A DNA stretch of 64,000 nucleotides from Ctena decussata (lineage: Eukaryota; Mollusca; Bivalvia; Lucinida; Lucinidae): positions 51,210,858 to 51,274,857 of the forward strand of contig OZ022503.1 of NCBI GenBank assembly GCA_963989385.1, written 5' to 3'. Within the stretch, counting starts at the first letter, position 1, and each line of letters starts with the position of its first letter. The notes under the pieces were generated by a model. It did no database searches and was not told where the DNA came from. It was given only the letters and a program-made list of their open reading frames with translations. Made by a program: the position numbers and the translations under genes. This document shows positions 22,101 to 34,289 of this stretch, in pieces.

Positions 22101-22337
22101 TGAGCCGCGACACGACAAAACCAACAATGTGGTTGTGCGCCCAACGCAGACTCAGATCAGCCTGGGCGTCCGCCCAGTCTGATTAGAGTCATTGCCGTCC
22201 GTGTGGACCTAGATATACTCTTAGCTACCCTTTAAGCGCTTAGCGAAGAGTCTGATTAAACTGGGCGGATGCCCAGGCTGATCCGAGTCTGCGCTGGGTG
22301 CACAACCACGTTGTTAGTTTCGTCACGTCGCGGCTCA
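22101..22337. mobile_element. MITE family A, complete copy touching exon F acceptor
   Basis: A near-perfect palindrome of about 240 bp. The left end is tgagccgcgacacgacaaaa and the right end is its inverted copy, finishing cggctca. The arms contain agactcagatcagcctgggc and its inverse around a centre with ctttaagcgcttagcgaaga. Other complete or nearly complete copies are 9696-9902, 15882-16077, 18133-18371 (with a partial tandem half to 18446), 20448-20645 (right end lost), 31210-31447, 56571-56808 and 58973-59210. Fragments are at 6459-6616 and 21444-21485. Insertion sites are AT-rich. The element is non-coding; its transposase source is unknown. Confidence 0.9.
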
Positions 22338-22349
22338 TTTATTCTTCAG

Positions 22350-22428
22350 GTTAGGCCATCTAAAGGAAGAGGATCATGTTTACCATGCCGAATGACAACT
22401 AGGACTGGAAATTTTACGGTCGAGTTCG
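22350..22428 (+). CDS. IL-17 receptor-like gene, exon F (end of folded ectodomain)
   Basis: The acceptor is tttattcttcag and the donor gtaagt (from 22429). It opens in phase 0 and ends with one base. The peptide VRPSKGRGSCLPCRMTTRTG, ending in NFTVEF, has a CxxC motif and the sequon NFT, and closes the second fibronectin-like domain. The 12 bases of the acceptor follow directly on the terminal ggctca of a family-A MITE (22101-22337), so the branch point must lie inside the element or the MITE stem. Its one-base overhang joins exactly to the two-base start of the stalk/transmembrane exon (G+CA = Ala). Confidence 0.8.
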
Positions 22429-23828
22429 GTAAGTTTTATGCTGATAACATAAAGCAGATTCTATCAATGTGTCTTAGAGGAACCGTTCGGCGTCCGTTTA
22501 TCCATCCCGTACGTCAGTCCGTATGTCCGAAAGTTTGTTTCATTCTCTCAAAGATCATTGGATGCAATGTACGTACCTGATGTCGATTTATGTCTAAATG
22601 AAACGGTTTTGTCTCTCTACATATATGGCCACCAGCGGCATCCTTTGATATCACTTGTTATTGCATCTGTTCCAAAACTACTAAAGGAATTCTATCCAAG
22701 CAATTCACGCTCATTTCTCTGCGAGATTACGGATATTGTTACGCAGAAGGTTTTACACACGGGTGTAGAGCCTTATGCGTCGCCAGGACGGCGGAGGGTG
22801 ACTTCCGGCTAATGGTGTTATCGACAAGTGGGAAACTCTAACAACGCTAGAATTTTTGAAATTTATATATATGATAATGTAAGTTCTATATACAAACAAT
22901 ACAATTTATAACTGTCACAACTACAATAATATACAACACATATCAGTTCATGTCGCTGGCCCAAGTAAGGTGTTTGTTCTAAATCTGTAATCGATCTGCG
23001 TATGTTACGCAAATCGATTACCGTCTGACGTCAACACTCGGCTCAGCGCCATGAACTAAAAGGAAAATACAAAGAACAAAGACGTTAACTGAGCTCACAA
23101 CAAAAAAATAAGGCCTTTATAAATACCGTTGCCGGCTATCTTGAACTGGTCACTCCCTGGATTATACCAGGGACCAGTCTATATATTATTAGAAACAATA
23201 ACTTATTCCATATCGCGCACTTATGGACAATTTTTAGCGAGTGCACTTGACTCGCTAATACACAAGTGGACGAACACTACTGGTTCACACCGTCCCACTT
23301 TCTATTCAGCAGCCAATACCTCGACGACAGCGGCCGACTTTGCCTAATTTTCGCGCATCCCGCCTTGGCTAGGAATCCTTCGCAAGTGGCGTTGTAATTG
23401 TGCTTCTACCCGGGTTTGTATTAACCTGGAGATGTACTATGATATCTCCAGGTGAGAAGTGGCTTTAAGCCCAAACAGTTGACTGCCGAACTTGAAGTGC
23501 CTAAAAATAACGAACTTACACTTAATACATTATAACAACATAATGACAATACGTAAGACCTGGGCCTGTCTTGGAAATACCATACAACGCCCTCGGCGAA
23601 TGCCGAGCATAACGCGCACACGCCAGCCGTGTCACTAGACACAACTCGCGCACACGATGTAAAGCTAAAATTGTGCTTACCAATTCCGCCAATGAAGAAA
23701 CGTAGATCCTACCACACATGTGCGTCGAAGGAACTGACGTCAAACATTGTCAAGAAGTATACTGACGTCAATAGGTACCATGACATATCCCACATAAAAC
23801 ATGAATGATCAAAACAATGACCGTTTTA

Positions 23829-24497
23829 TAGGCCGTTTGCCGTCTATAAAACAGGTCATTTTGCTAAATACCTCTAAAACTACCACAGCGATAGCTGTGA
23901 AGTAAAACGCATCTTTAATGTCTATCTTATACATAACTAGCCCATAATTTTCCTCAAAATTATATTTTGAAACAAAAAAGTTTCTTTTGAAAACTGCCTA
24001 TTTTAGAGGATATTTTAACTGTATTTTACAAGGGAGTAAGTTTATTTATGTAACAGCCTTTGAATGGTCAATATTTACCTATGTCAATTGTTAGTCAATT
24101 GTACAGAGTAACTCAATAGCACCTGCATACCAGTTAACCTTTTCATCTGAGTAAAAATGAAGTTCACATATTTATTGGTCTGGAAGAAAATTGATTGGTG
24201 ATGAATAGGATTGATTTATCTGTTGAAAAATTTCTTGTTTGTGATGCATATATGGGCGTTACTTATAGCTATTACATTAAATATTGTACTCCCCCTTATT
24301 TAAGCTGAAAATTTTGTAAATTTTTGTAAAGGATTTAATAGGCAAAAGCAAAAAATTGACAAGATAAAATTCTGAAAGTCAGTTTCCAGTTATGTATTAG
24401 TTTGACAATACCAGCTGAGATACACAATCAATTTTATCATAAGTAATAAAAGAGAAAATCTGCAAAATGACCTGTTTTATAGACAGCAAATGGCCTA
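23829..24497. mobile_element. TIR element, 669 bp, TA flanked
   Basis: taggccgtttgccgtctata aaacaggtcattttgc and, inverted, taggccatttgctgtctata aaacaggtcattttgc: about 34 of 36 positions agree. TA duplications at 23827-23828 and 24498-24499. AT-rich, non-coding interior. Confidence 0.85.
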
Positions 24498-25039
24498 TAC
24501 ATTAAATTGAATTACCGAAAATCTAACTTGCACATGTATTAATTCACTTCTTTAAACTAAGCGCTTGACCATTTGCCATAGAATATATCCTTTGAATAGC
24601 TTACTAAGTTTTTCTAACACATTTGGGATCATAACGTTTGATCTGACACCATGACGCCAATGATGTCATACCATATGACGTCATCTAGTGAAGGCAAATC
24701 AAACGCATGACGACCAACTGTTACCGTTATAACATATGGAAAAAACCTGAACAGTGGGAACGCAGACTCATCACATTTGAGTAAATCATTTTCTGAGCGG
24801 TCGTCTACGCACAAAGAAATAATCCCTTTTTTCGCTGGAAAAAAATGGCGGGAAATTTTGAACAGAAACAGTCCCAAAATAATGCTCGTTTGATAAGATA
24901 TGCAATCAATGTTTTCCAACGACCAGATCACAATGAAATTTGATGATTTTTTATTGAAATCAGACGCATATTGGTACCTCAATGCAGTTTGCACACCCAA
25001 AACAACGATCACGGTTTGACAACCGTTTTTTAAAAAAAA

Positions 25040-25200
25040 TAAAACCTTACGACAGTACCCCAAAGTTATTTTGCAAAGAAAATTGTCCCACAAACAAAAT
25101 TTGATACCATTATAACTGAACCGTAGTTCATACATTCGACCGTCTTTTAGCAAGGTATATCTTCGGGAGAAAATCTATTTGCGTTGAAAATCGATAATGA
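25040..25200. repeat. Dispersed repeat with coding-like similarity, copy 1
   Basis: tattttgcaaagaaaattgt ccca and cgggagaaaatctatttgcg recur in the same order at 28345-28490. On the + strand the peptide YFAKKIVPQT resembles YFAKKIVPHT of the second copy, but the frame is broken here. The long minus-strand frame over this region (24629-25153) is not conserved in the second copy. Confidence 0.5.
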
Positions 25201-25565
25201 ATTGGTCATTTTTACGGCACGTGCGTTTGTCAACACACAGACATTTTTCTGCTGGATCGACTTGAGCCAGTTGAGGAGACCAACTGTTTCTTCGTTTATG
25301 GTACATTAAAGTTTGTAATCATTTAGCATACTGTGCATTTATATAGATTTTGCGTAAGTCTGCCTGCCTGTGACCTTTTGGGCTTCTGAATTTAGGCTAC
25401 ACGCCGAGAACAAACGAGAGAAAGCAATACAAACACACTGGTAAACCACAAAGTTTGACAAACGAAAAACATTGAGTGATTGACCGGCTGTTTTATTGAT
25501 AGTGGGACAAGCAAGAGCATGCGGAATGATAAATATTTTAAGTGAAACCTACATGCTTTAGTCGA

Positions 25566-27385
25566 ATTACGGACAGCTCGCCCCAAGACAACTCGTCCCG
25601 CAAACATCTCGCCCCAAGACGAGTCGCCCCACCCTCAGGTGACAACTCGCCCCACATTCTGAGACAACTCCCCCCACATTCTGAGACAACTCCCCCAGAC
25701 AACTTCCCCCAAGACAACGCGCCCCACATTCTGAGACCACTCGCCCTTCTACTAAAGAATTCTGTACTGGACGACGCCCCCACGCCCCTCCCCCCTCCCC
25801 CAACACACACGTACACTATCAGAAGGCATCCCACAAAAAATACAAGACACAGCTTGCCCTTCCTCATAAATCTGTCAAAACCCTGTCCCGTTAGGCGCTA
25901 AGAGACCGACCGTTTGATATTCGGGGGGGGGGGGGGGGGGGGGGGGCGGTCTTTGGATATGCAAGAAAAAAAAAATAAATTAGCTTTAAGGGGATTTTAA
26001 AAAAATCTGACATCAAAAATCAGTGAAAAAAATAACCTGGTTCCACCCAAAATTTCCATAGAAAAGTCTGCAGATAATTCCATTCGAATTGAGTTTTTAA
26101 AATGTCACTGGCTTCTGGGGGCGCAGACTCCCCATATTTATAGTAATGTTTTAATATCTACAATTTATTTTTTTTATACCAGCAGCACCCCCCTCCCCCC
26201 CCCCCCACATGTTCAGACATTTTACAAATAAAAATCCTATACAACATTCACATACATGTATTATTGATCAGCCGCATTACGAAGTAAATGTTTCTAACTA
26301 AATAAAACTGAATTGCAAAAGAGTCACCAGCTTGTGGGACACAAAGCCATTATGGCAAAATAAACACTCTAAAAGACAAAATTCCTAAAAAAAACAAACC
26401 TTATTTCTTTTATCATCACCCCTAGTTTTGCTCTATTTTTTCCAGTCTTAAAATTGCCTTTAAAATTGGGAAATTGCTTTGGCTTCTGAGGGGGGGGGGG
26501 GGCGTTGCCCCCTAGACCCCCTTTGTTAACTTCTTAGCAAAGAACTTTTAGCCATTTTTAACTTGCATTCATTTATAATGTGACTCTATCGATAAGTATT
26601 TATCAAACTTTCAGAAGCGCGAATAAAAGCATACAGGGATGTTAGCATCTGTACCATAGATGAACAGAGTAACATGCTCCAGGCACTGTTTTGCAAATGC
26701 AAGCTAAACCATGCCCTTATTCTGGTAACTGACAGCACCATGTTCCTTTTGTAAGAAAATAAGGTGTAAAAATTACTGATGTGGGTAAAATAAAAGGACG
26801 TTAAGGTCAAATAAATATGGATCTGATAGTTCAGCCTATAAAATTAAAAAAAAAAATGGTCGAGTTAGTTCTTTAAAAAAAAGAAATTAAGTCCCTCAAG
26901 GTGAAAAAAAGAAATGTTTCCAGAGGCCAGTGAAAAAAATAACCTGGCTCCACCCAAGAATACCAGCCCCTCCCCCCCCCTCCCCAGAATATCAAATGAT
27001 CGGTCCCTAAAGGGGACAACAAATACTAATAGGCATTAATGCATGATTCTAGCATGCCTCCCAGCCACAGTTTAATAATTACTCTGCAGCTGCAGTACCC
27101 TCAAAAACTCGCTGCTCAGCCCCTGGGTGTACCAGGTTATCGTTGAAGTGCTTTGGGTATTTAATGTATGTACCAAGATCCACCCACTCACAACCAGGGT
27201 CACGGTGAAGCTCTTTCTTTGTTTTTGTTTGTTTTTTTTGGGGGGGGGGGACACAGGGGTGGGGGAGGTGGGGGGCGAGTTGTGTTCTGCATCTGGGGCA
27301 AGAACGTAGATATTCTAGTAAGGTGAGTGTCTGAGAATATGGGGCGAGTTGTCATCTGAAAGTGGGACAAGTTGTCTTCTAAAAG
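25566..27385. mobile_element. Nested-inverted element with outer 'gacaactcgcccca' arrays
   Basis: Outer left array 25570-25745 (units like gacaactcgccccacattct) and outer right array 27275-27385 (ggggcgagttgtcatctgaa) are inverted. Inside, gaccgaccgtttgatattc plus a poly-G run (25905-25946) is inverted at 26970-27015 (poly-C, agaatatcaaatgatcggtc). Between them, aaaaaaataacctggttcca (26026) and aaaaaaataacctggctcca (26928) are direct repeats. The layout parallels the 2.7-8.2 kb structure. No transposase. Confidence 0.68.
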
Positions 27386-28244
27386 ATGCAGTTGGAATGA
27401 CGAACAGCTTAGCGTAGATCTTGCTTCGGGATCTATCGCACTTTAATCGCACTTTAATCACTTTTTCATCAAATTCGGTAATTTTACTTGAACGAATATG
27501 GAGGCTTCAATTCAATTCATTTCAATTCAATGTATAATTTAACATTGACTCAACACTGACTTTCAACATTGATTCCGCATTGAATGTCTGCTGGGTAACC
27601 TTTAAAACTTCATCCTTTGTGATTCTGTATTCCATGTCAGTCCATTACATATTACCCCATGAATGCTTTAACCTATTTTGAGTCAACATTTATTAAAGAG
27701 AAAGTCGACTGATCAAGTAAATTTTACCGGCGAGATTCCACTTGGCAGCTGCGCTACCGAGTGCAGTGATTTTTTTCTGTATCAAAGTGGTGCCCATAAA
27801 AGGCACCAGTCCCAATTCAAAATAGTATTTTTTTTTCCCAACTGCAAGTTGAAAAATTCCCAATTGCAAGGATGTAGGACCCATTAAGTTTTCTCTTCCA
27901 AAGTGAAAATTCAGTGCTGTCTTAATTGAATACTTGTTCTGTGGTGTAGCGATATAATTTGCCTTGCTTTAATTTTTCAAACAGGGAAGGGACGCGATTA
28001 TAGGATTTGAAGTATTGGCACACTGGCTGTTAGCTGACTCACAAGTTAATATCAGTTTTTCAATCAGTTTACTGTTTACGTCACAATTTCATGACGTACT
28101 CAGCACTAATGAGCTAGCTTCCTTGTTTACAAACTCTGCGGGTGGGTATGAAAATGTGTTTTTTGTAGACATCTGTCATGCATTGAACTTTAAATAAACA
28201 TATTTAATTTAATCGCGCTTGGTAGTCCAGCAATACATGGAATA

Positions 28245-28529
28245 ATGATTCTCTCGATTTTGTCGCAAACGTTGAAATGTACAGCCGGGGCTGTGATTAC
28301 ACTGTTGTCCGCCATCCGCCATTTTGTTCCAAACGAAATGCGTGCAGTACCCGAAGATTATTTTGCAAAGAAAATTGTCCCACACACCGAATTATTTGAT
28401 ATTTATCATGGAGAAAGGGCGAATATCATCATTTTTCATGGCATATGTTCGCCGGCGGGAGAAAGTCGATTTATTTTGAAAATTGCTTTTAAAATTGACG
28501 GAATAAGTCGTCTTTCTACGATCGTGTAA
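28245..28529 (+). repeat. Dispersed repeat with coding-like similarity, copy 2 (94-codon frame)
   Basis: An open + strand frame containing EDYFAKKIVPHTELFDIYHG and CSPAGESRFILKIAFKI. Segments match copy 1 in translation (YFAKKIVP.T..FD; G.NLFALKID). There is no known domain. It may be a piece of an old mobile-element or multi-copy gene; function unknown. Confidence 0.4.
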
Positions 28530-29675
28530 ACTGTTCGAATGCCGAGTATCTCGCTGATTAGTTCGGATCTCAGAGAACTAGGAAATTAAATTAAGATGTA
28601 AGGAATAAAATCCAATATTATTTTCGTCTGTGTGTATTTTGATTCTCCGACAGTACAGTGCCGAAATTGCGAACCGTTCGTCGATTGAATCTGAATCTGA
28701 GGAATTTCGAACGTTTTTTCGTTGCCATCTGTATAAAAATATCAGTCCGTCATAGATACGCGTTCCCACTGGAATGCGGTGCATGCTATGACGTCAGTTG
28801 ACGTCGAGTATGTAAATCAGTTCCATTACAAATAAATCTAATTCTATAGGCCACGTATACATGAAATTAATGTAAAAGGTGCTGACGTCGCAATAACATT
28901 AATGCAACTGACGTCACTCCACCTCAATTATACGTACACCAGTGCAACCTCCATCAGTGTTACAAACTATTTCCGTAATTTACAAAACTTCCTAAAATAC
29001 AAATTCCCTGCGCAGCATGATCATTATCATCATAATCAGTCGATACATTTTAATCATATACCATATCAATCAGAAGTCACATATTTCATTCTTAGCCAAA
29101 TCTATTCTGAATAAATATAATAAAACTTTACCTCTCAGATCTTAACAACCGAATCCAGGCAATATAATATCCTTTCTCTTGGAATTTCAAGCCACTTATC
29201 AATTTGCCTTAAAATCAATGATTATTAATAGTAAATCAATAGCTTGGTAATCTCACCTTAAAATCATGCACCTCGCTTTCACAGTGAACAGGCCATGTGG
29301 GTATTCACCAATAAGTAATGCGTGACAAATAGCCACAATTTCCGTAAATGTTTTACTATCACAGTTACCCTAAAAATTGTAGCCCTACTGGAATTTCAAC
29401 TCGACATAGTCGACGATCCGATTCATTTCGTAACAGATATATTCGGGAAATTGCAAAATACTGTATGCATTTGAATACATGTATGGGACCGTTTTATACA
29501 GCTACGTTTTATATTATTCTTTCCGTTTCCCTAATTCGTACAGGGTTGGCAACCGATAAAAAACAAACGAGGACATGTCGGTAAGTGTTTCAGCATGGTT
29601 GCCAATCATGCCGCGAAAGTGTCCGTTATCTCATTTTTAGAGCCTTTTTTTTTCGAATCCGCCACCTGATTAGTA

Positions 29676-30901
29676 CGAGGGGCATTTCAGAAATGACGTT
29701 AATCGTCTCAGGGTGTCCTATTGGTTGATATTAAACAGTTATTCTGTATATAATTGGAAAGGTAAATTCAAGTGCTTTAGAATGGTATGCGTAAAAAGAA
29801 TGTCCAAGTCACTCATGCATGACAGCACGTGCTTATACATCATAAGGGTGTGGATACTGGAAACTGAACATTTTTAATGAAAGTCTCTTGCGTACTTTTG
29901 CTGTTTGCTCGATGAGACAATGATATATTTTCATAAAGAAACAGGAAGTACTGTCCTTTAAATGTAAAATAAGAAAAATATACATAAATCGTTTCCAGGT
30001 TCTACACAAGTAGCAAAATAAACGAGCTTTTTTTATCCCTGCTATGCGGTTATGAATGCAAAGTTATATAATTAAATCATATCAATAAATTATGTTTTTG
30101 TTTTTATTCACATCCAGTTTCAGCAAATGACAGGCATTTTATTACTGAAATTATTAGTTCACTATGTTTTTGTTATGGCTGGCCTCATATGACTGATGAA
30201 ATTGGAAGATGCATGACCAGATTCCACGCCGGAAGTTGCAAAGTAGCATCAATTCATGTAAAATACAAAACAATAAAATGAAATTATCTTCTAATAAAAT
30301 GAAACAGACTAAATATAATTAACTTTGTCTAATATAAAAAAAATTAGAGGCACATATCGACAGAAAAATTTATACATAAAGTCTTGAAAGACTTTATATT
30401 TTATATGACATACTGGCATTGAAATATGTGGGCGGATGGGGAAACTTATCGTTCTTAATCAAGTAGGCCACTGACAATAGAGCGTAAGGTGCCGTAAAAG
30501 ATTATTTATTACAATAAAACCAACATGACGAATTAAATTTTGTGTTTCATATCTGTCATCAAATATTCACTATCACTTAAATTGACCTCAAATCCGAAGT
30601 TAAATACTAGAACAGCTACAGTATAAAACATACTACAGTTATCAATCCAGGGTTGTTCTCATCCAGTGTTAGGAAAATTTGAATTTGTCTTCGCATAAAT
30701 ATTTCGTCTGTTTCTACTCAGTTTCCCTGCCCGAACAACAATTATCAAGGCATATTTTGAAGGAAATATCAGTGACTCGAACGTTTTGGGTGAAAGTCAT
30801 TGAGTGAAAGGTAAACTTTAAATAAAGACATATATTTAAAAAATCGGTCGACATTCATAGGAATTGCAGACTCATTTACATTATTTCTGAAATGCCCCTC
30901 G
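29676..30901. mobile_element. mariner-like non-autonomous element, 1.23 kb
   Basis: Perfect 19-bp TIRs cgaggggcatttcagaaat / atttctgaaatgcccctcg, similarity continuing about 10 bp further. TA on both sides (29674-29675, 30902-30903). Interior AT-rich without a DDE-type frame. Confidence 0.85.
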
Positions 30902-31209
30902 TATATTCAACTTGCAGTAACAATATATTCTGGTATATTTAGAAATAATTTTAGCAGATAATATGGTTATTATTACATAGCGTCCTTGTGTTTTATGGAT
31001 AGACGGATGACTTGCGATTCGTCCTTTCAACAGTCTTCCAGTCATATTGGGATAATGAAACGCTGTTGTGCGTTATGTGAGAAAATGTTAAACAGATTTT
31101 TTGGAAGTGTTTGAAGACTGTGGTAGAAAATAAAGATATACATTCAACTAAATGATTAAATGAAGATTTTCTGACTACCAAAGGTCAGAATTAATGAGCC
31201 GGAAAGAAA

Positions 31210-31447
31210 TGAGCCGCGACACGAGAAAACCAACAAAGTGGTTGTGCGCCCAGCGCAGACTCAGATCAGCCTGGGCAACCGGCCAGTCTGATCAGAGTCT
31301 TCGCTGTCCGCTTGGAGGTAGCTTAGACCCTTAGCTAGCCCTTAAGCGCTTAGCGAAGAGTCTGGTCAGATTGGGCGAATGCCCAGGCTGATCTGAGTCT
31401 GCGCTGGGCGCACAACCACTTTATTGGTTTTCTCGTGTCATGGCTCA
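31210..31447. mobile_element. MITE family A, complete copy in the 9.9-kb intron
   Basis: tgagccgcgacacgagaaaa to ttctcgtgtcatggctca. This is the copy closest to an apparent consensus, with both 'cagactcagatcagcctggg' arms intact. No splice site nearby. Confidence 0.9.
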
Positions 31448-31523
31448 TTAATAAAAAAATTGGAAGTAGTTCAAGTCAGCTTTGCACTTGCGATGATTAT
31501 TAGTAGCCAACATCCAGTATGCC

Positions 31524-31612
31524 CCCAGCAGGGACACAACATTGACTCAACATTGATTCAACGTGTTTGCGTTGAATCAACTTTGATTTAATGTCGACTC
31601 AGAGTTGTATGC
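31524..31612. mobile_element. MITE family D copy
   Basis: cccagcagggacacaacatt to cagagttgtatgcttaatat, with palindromic ttgattcaacgtgtttgcgttgaatcaa-type interior. The right terminus has decayed. Confidence 0.75.
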
Positions 31613-32307
31613 TTAATATGACATCTCTCACTCAAACAGAAATTAAACCAACGAATATTCCAGGAATACCAAACCTACAATTTTACAAAAAGGCAGTCGT
31701 TATATACAATATTTCAGTACTTTTTCTCAAATACTATGTCCGTACAGTCTTTTTCCTTACAATTTTCTAACCCCTAAATTGGATACATCGACTAGAACTC
31801 TACGCAAACAGTACACATTCACGAAGGTCAACTGTGTCTATATCTGTTTACATGATTTTTTTCTTCCCCCGCATTATGAAAAATTTAGTTAACTTCTCGA
31901 CCTAATACTTTTCGAATATTTCATCTGACTTAAATGTGTAGGAGTTAACATTAACAACATGACCTACTTTACACTGTTTTACTTGTCTCCCGTAAATAGA
32001 TCCAACAGATGCTGATTGGTCTACTGTAAATAGTTCAAAAAGATGCTGATTTAACCCTTTAAAGACCGGCGGAATCCCATTTTGGGGACATATGCAAACA
32101 GTGTAGACCCAGTTCAGACGCCGCAGAACGCGGCGTCTGATCAGGGTCAACACTGTTTGCTTACAGGAATGTCTATGCAAAATACAATAAAAGTGAAAAC
32201 ATTCCTCAGTAACTTTCAAAACTACAAATCGACTCTTCCAAATAGAAAGGATGGACAAATCCACTGTTCAAAAAAGGGATAAATGACTCCTATAACATTT
32301 TCTTCAG

Positions 32308-32790
32308 CAGCCTCTGAATCAAAAGAAAACGGAGAAGCATTACCTAAAGAATCAGTGACACAATCTGGAGTCAGCACAGATTCAGTAGCAAAACAACCAT
32401 ACTCACAACTAGCTACGGGCAATCAAGTAGCAAACGTCCAAGTTGCCAAGTCTACAACAAGCGAAGATCCAGTACAAAGAAAGACAGAAACTCAACGAAA
32501 AACTACGGACGACCCAGTATATTTACCAAAAGTACAAGTAACCAAGTCTACAACAAGCAAAAATCCAGTATCTGAGACAGATACTCAGCGTACAACTACG
32601 GACAATCCGGTACATGTGCCAAAAGAACATGTAACCAAGTCTACAACCGGCGAAAATTCAGTGTCAGAAACACATTCATCGCAACCAGCGACAAAGGCTG
32701 TTCAAGTCGCAGTGGGTGTTGTTGGATCCTTACTATGCATTGGTGTGGTGATTTTATTCTTATATTTCTGCTATAGACGAAGGTCAGCTG
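32308..32790 (+). CDS. IL-17 receptor-like gene, exon G: Ser/Thr-rich stalk and transmembrane helix
   Basis: The exon follows acceptor cattttcttcag; a tandem CAGCAG gives an alternative in-frame acceptor 3 nt later. It ends before consensus donor gtaagc at 32791. It holds 160 full codons, with split codons at both ends. The first ~130 residues are a Ser/Thr/Lys-rich, low-complexity stalk. It contains three repeats of 31-32 residues starting near nt 32445, 32541 and 32634, each opening KSTTS or KSTTG and containing PV and, in two, TTD. Such a stalk is probably O-glycosylated. A single hydrophobic helix follows (about 32706-32769, core VGVVGSLLCIGVVILFLYF), then the stop-transfer CYRRRS. This is the expected type-I topology. 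Without splicing the frame runs 11 codons further to a TAG at 32823-32825, inside a MITE. Confidence 0.9.
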
Positions 32791-32809
32791 GTAAGCTTCC
32801 ACAATTACT

Positions 32810-32825
32810 ACCCAGCAGGCATTAG
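32810..32825 (+). promoter_or_regulatory. In-frame stop for unspliced exon G, inside MITE C
   Basis: Read-through of donor 32791 adds 11 codons (…GKLPQLLPSRH) and ends at TAG in the MITE terminus. It would produce a stalk-plus-membrane receptor without SEFIR if the donor is skipped and transcripts end early. Confidence 0.4.
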
Positions 32826-32965
32826 ACGTCAAAATGACGTCATACTGACGTCGATGCGACACAATGCATTAGACGTCAAAACGACGTCATACTGGCGTCG
32901 ATGCGACGTCATTATGTCGCATCGACGTCAATATGTCGTCATACTGACGTCTAATGCCTGCTGGG
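32811..32965. mobile_element. MITE family C (ACGTC-rich palindrome), 20 nt after exon G donor
   Basis: The termini cccagcaggcattagacgtc and its inverse, ending tgcctgctggg, are flanked by TA (32809-32810, 32966-32967). The body is nearly all alternating acgtca/gacgtc words and includes several TGACGTCA-like palindromes. It supplies the stop codon (TAG, 32823-32825) for an unspliced exon G transcript. A shorter relative is at 9386-9482. Confidence 0.85.
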
Positions 32966-34289
32966 TAAGGTGAATGGTTATACTTTCAATGAAAACAACT
33001 TCCGTTTTCAGTTTTTCCTCCCTTCTCAACTGGGAGAGGGAAAACGACAACAGGCCGCGCATGATTTTTAATTGCGCATGCGTCGGTCAGTTACTTTTAA
33101 TAGACATTGGTAAATCCATTTTTAGTTATAAATAGCGATCGGAAAATCCAATAATAATTGTATAGCGCTGCACTTAAAACAATGGCTTATCTAGCATGTT
33201 AAAGCTCTCTGCAAATTACTATTTCAGTAGATTTATTTATTTATCATTTATTTATATATTTATTTATTTATTTATTAATTTATTTTTAATTCTTTCTTTT
33301 CCTCTAATTAGATTAAAAATGAGCAAAACTCACTGGGCACGACGATATAATGTTCTACTATCGTAAGGGTTTGCTGTACGGGTGATGGAATTTATAGACC
33401 ATTCGTATCAACAAAAATGTTGGCCAGTTTGATATATTTACACGTAGATCTAAAACAAGTGATATTGTTTAATATGTTTCTTTGGCCCTTTTAGTGTATG
33501 CAAGTATTAGGGACGAGTCATTTATTATCAGGTCGGGGGCCGGGTACATTCAGAAGGCTATGTGTTTGTGATTGTGGGGGGGGGGGATTTTATTAGTGAT
33601 CTATAATTTTCTTTTTTAAATAAAGACAAATGGGAAAAATCCATTTGTCTTAATTTAAAACAATGTTCAAGACTCCCTACTACGCCTACACTTTCAAATT
33701 AATTCTATTCTTTCAAATTTAAGATTTAAAAACGCTTACAAAGAAGAAAATACTAGGGTCGCTCTACTCTCCCCGCCCCCCGCCCCCCAACAAAAAATCA
33801 TTGGTGTATTAGTAGGAAAATATACAATGAATGGTCTTAAAAACATGTCGACCAGAGGATATGTTCTCAAGTAAATTTAACGCCTGCGTTTGTGACGGTT
33901 CCCTGTCATCAGTAAAAAACTGCTCTGGAATCTGGGCACTGGGCCCAACACCCTTGATGTTATTATCAGCTTTATAGAGCATAGGTATCAAGTTCTTGGT
34001 GGACATTTGCAGAAAAAAATAACGAACTATTAATCGGTATATATAATCAACCTGTAACAGTGAGAGAAATTTCTTTGTATTTTGTGCCCATAAACTTGAT
34101 TGAGGTTCTTGAGGTCTGTCTTACATTAGGGTTGTGGGGGTTTGGGGCGGGAGGGGGTGGATGGGTCATAATTTTTTTGTCACTTATCTGGAGTGGGGGG
34201 GGGGGGGAGTTGAAAACAAAATATAATAAAACTGGTAAGTAGCATGATTTCCTACATGACAAATAGGGACCGTGATGCAGCTGTTGTTA

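Larger units (their letters stand above)
22429..32307. other. 9.9-kb intron between exons F and G
   Basis: Holds TIR elements, a family-A MITE, family-D copies and the nested-inverted 25.6-27.4 kb element. 22.43-23.83 kb has a small hairpin (gtaatcgatctgcg / cgcaaatcgattac, 22989-23025) and no exon that I can support; 28.53-29.67 kb shows nothing. Confidence 0.6.

Noticed and set aside
22558..22812. 84-codon frame just after exon F as an extra receptor exon
   Set aside because: Starts without acceptor support, phase does not join exons F and G, and exon F already joins exon G exactly.
24629..25153. 174-codon minus-strand open frame
   Set aside because: No recognisable domain, AT-driven composition, and the related copy near 28.35 kb conserves the plus-strand reading instead.
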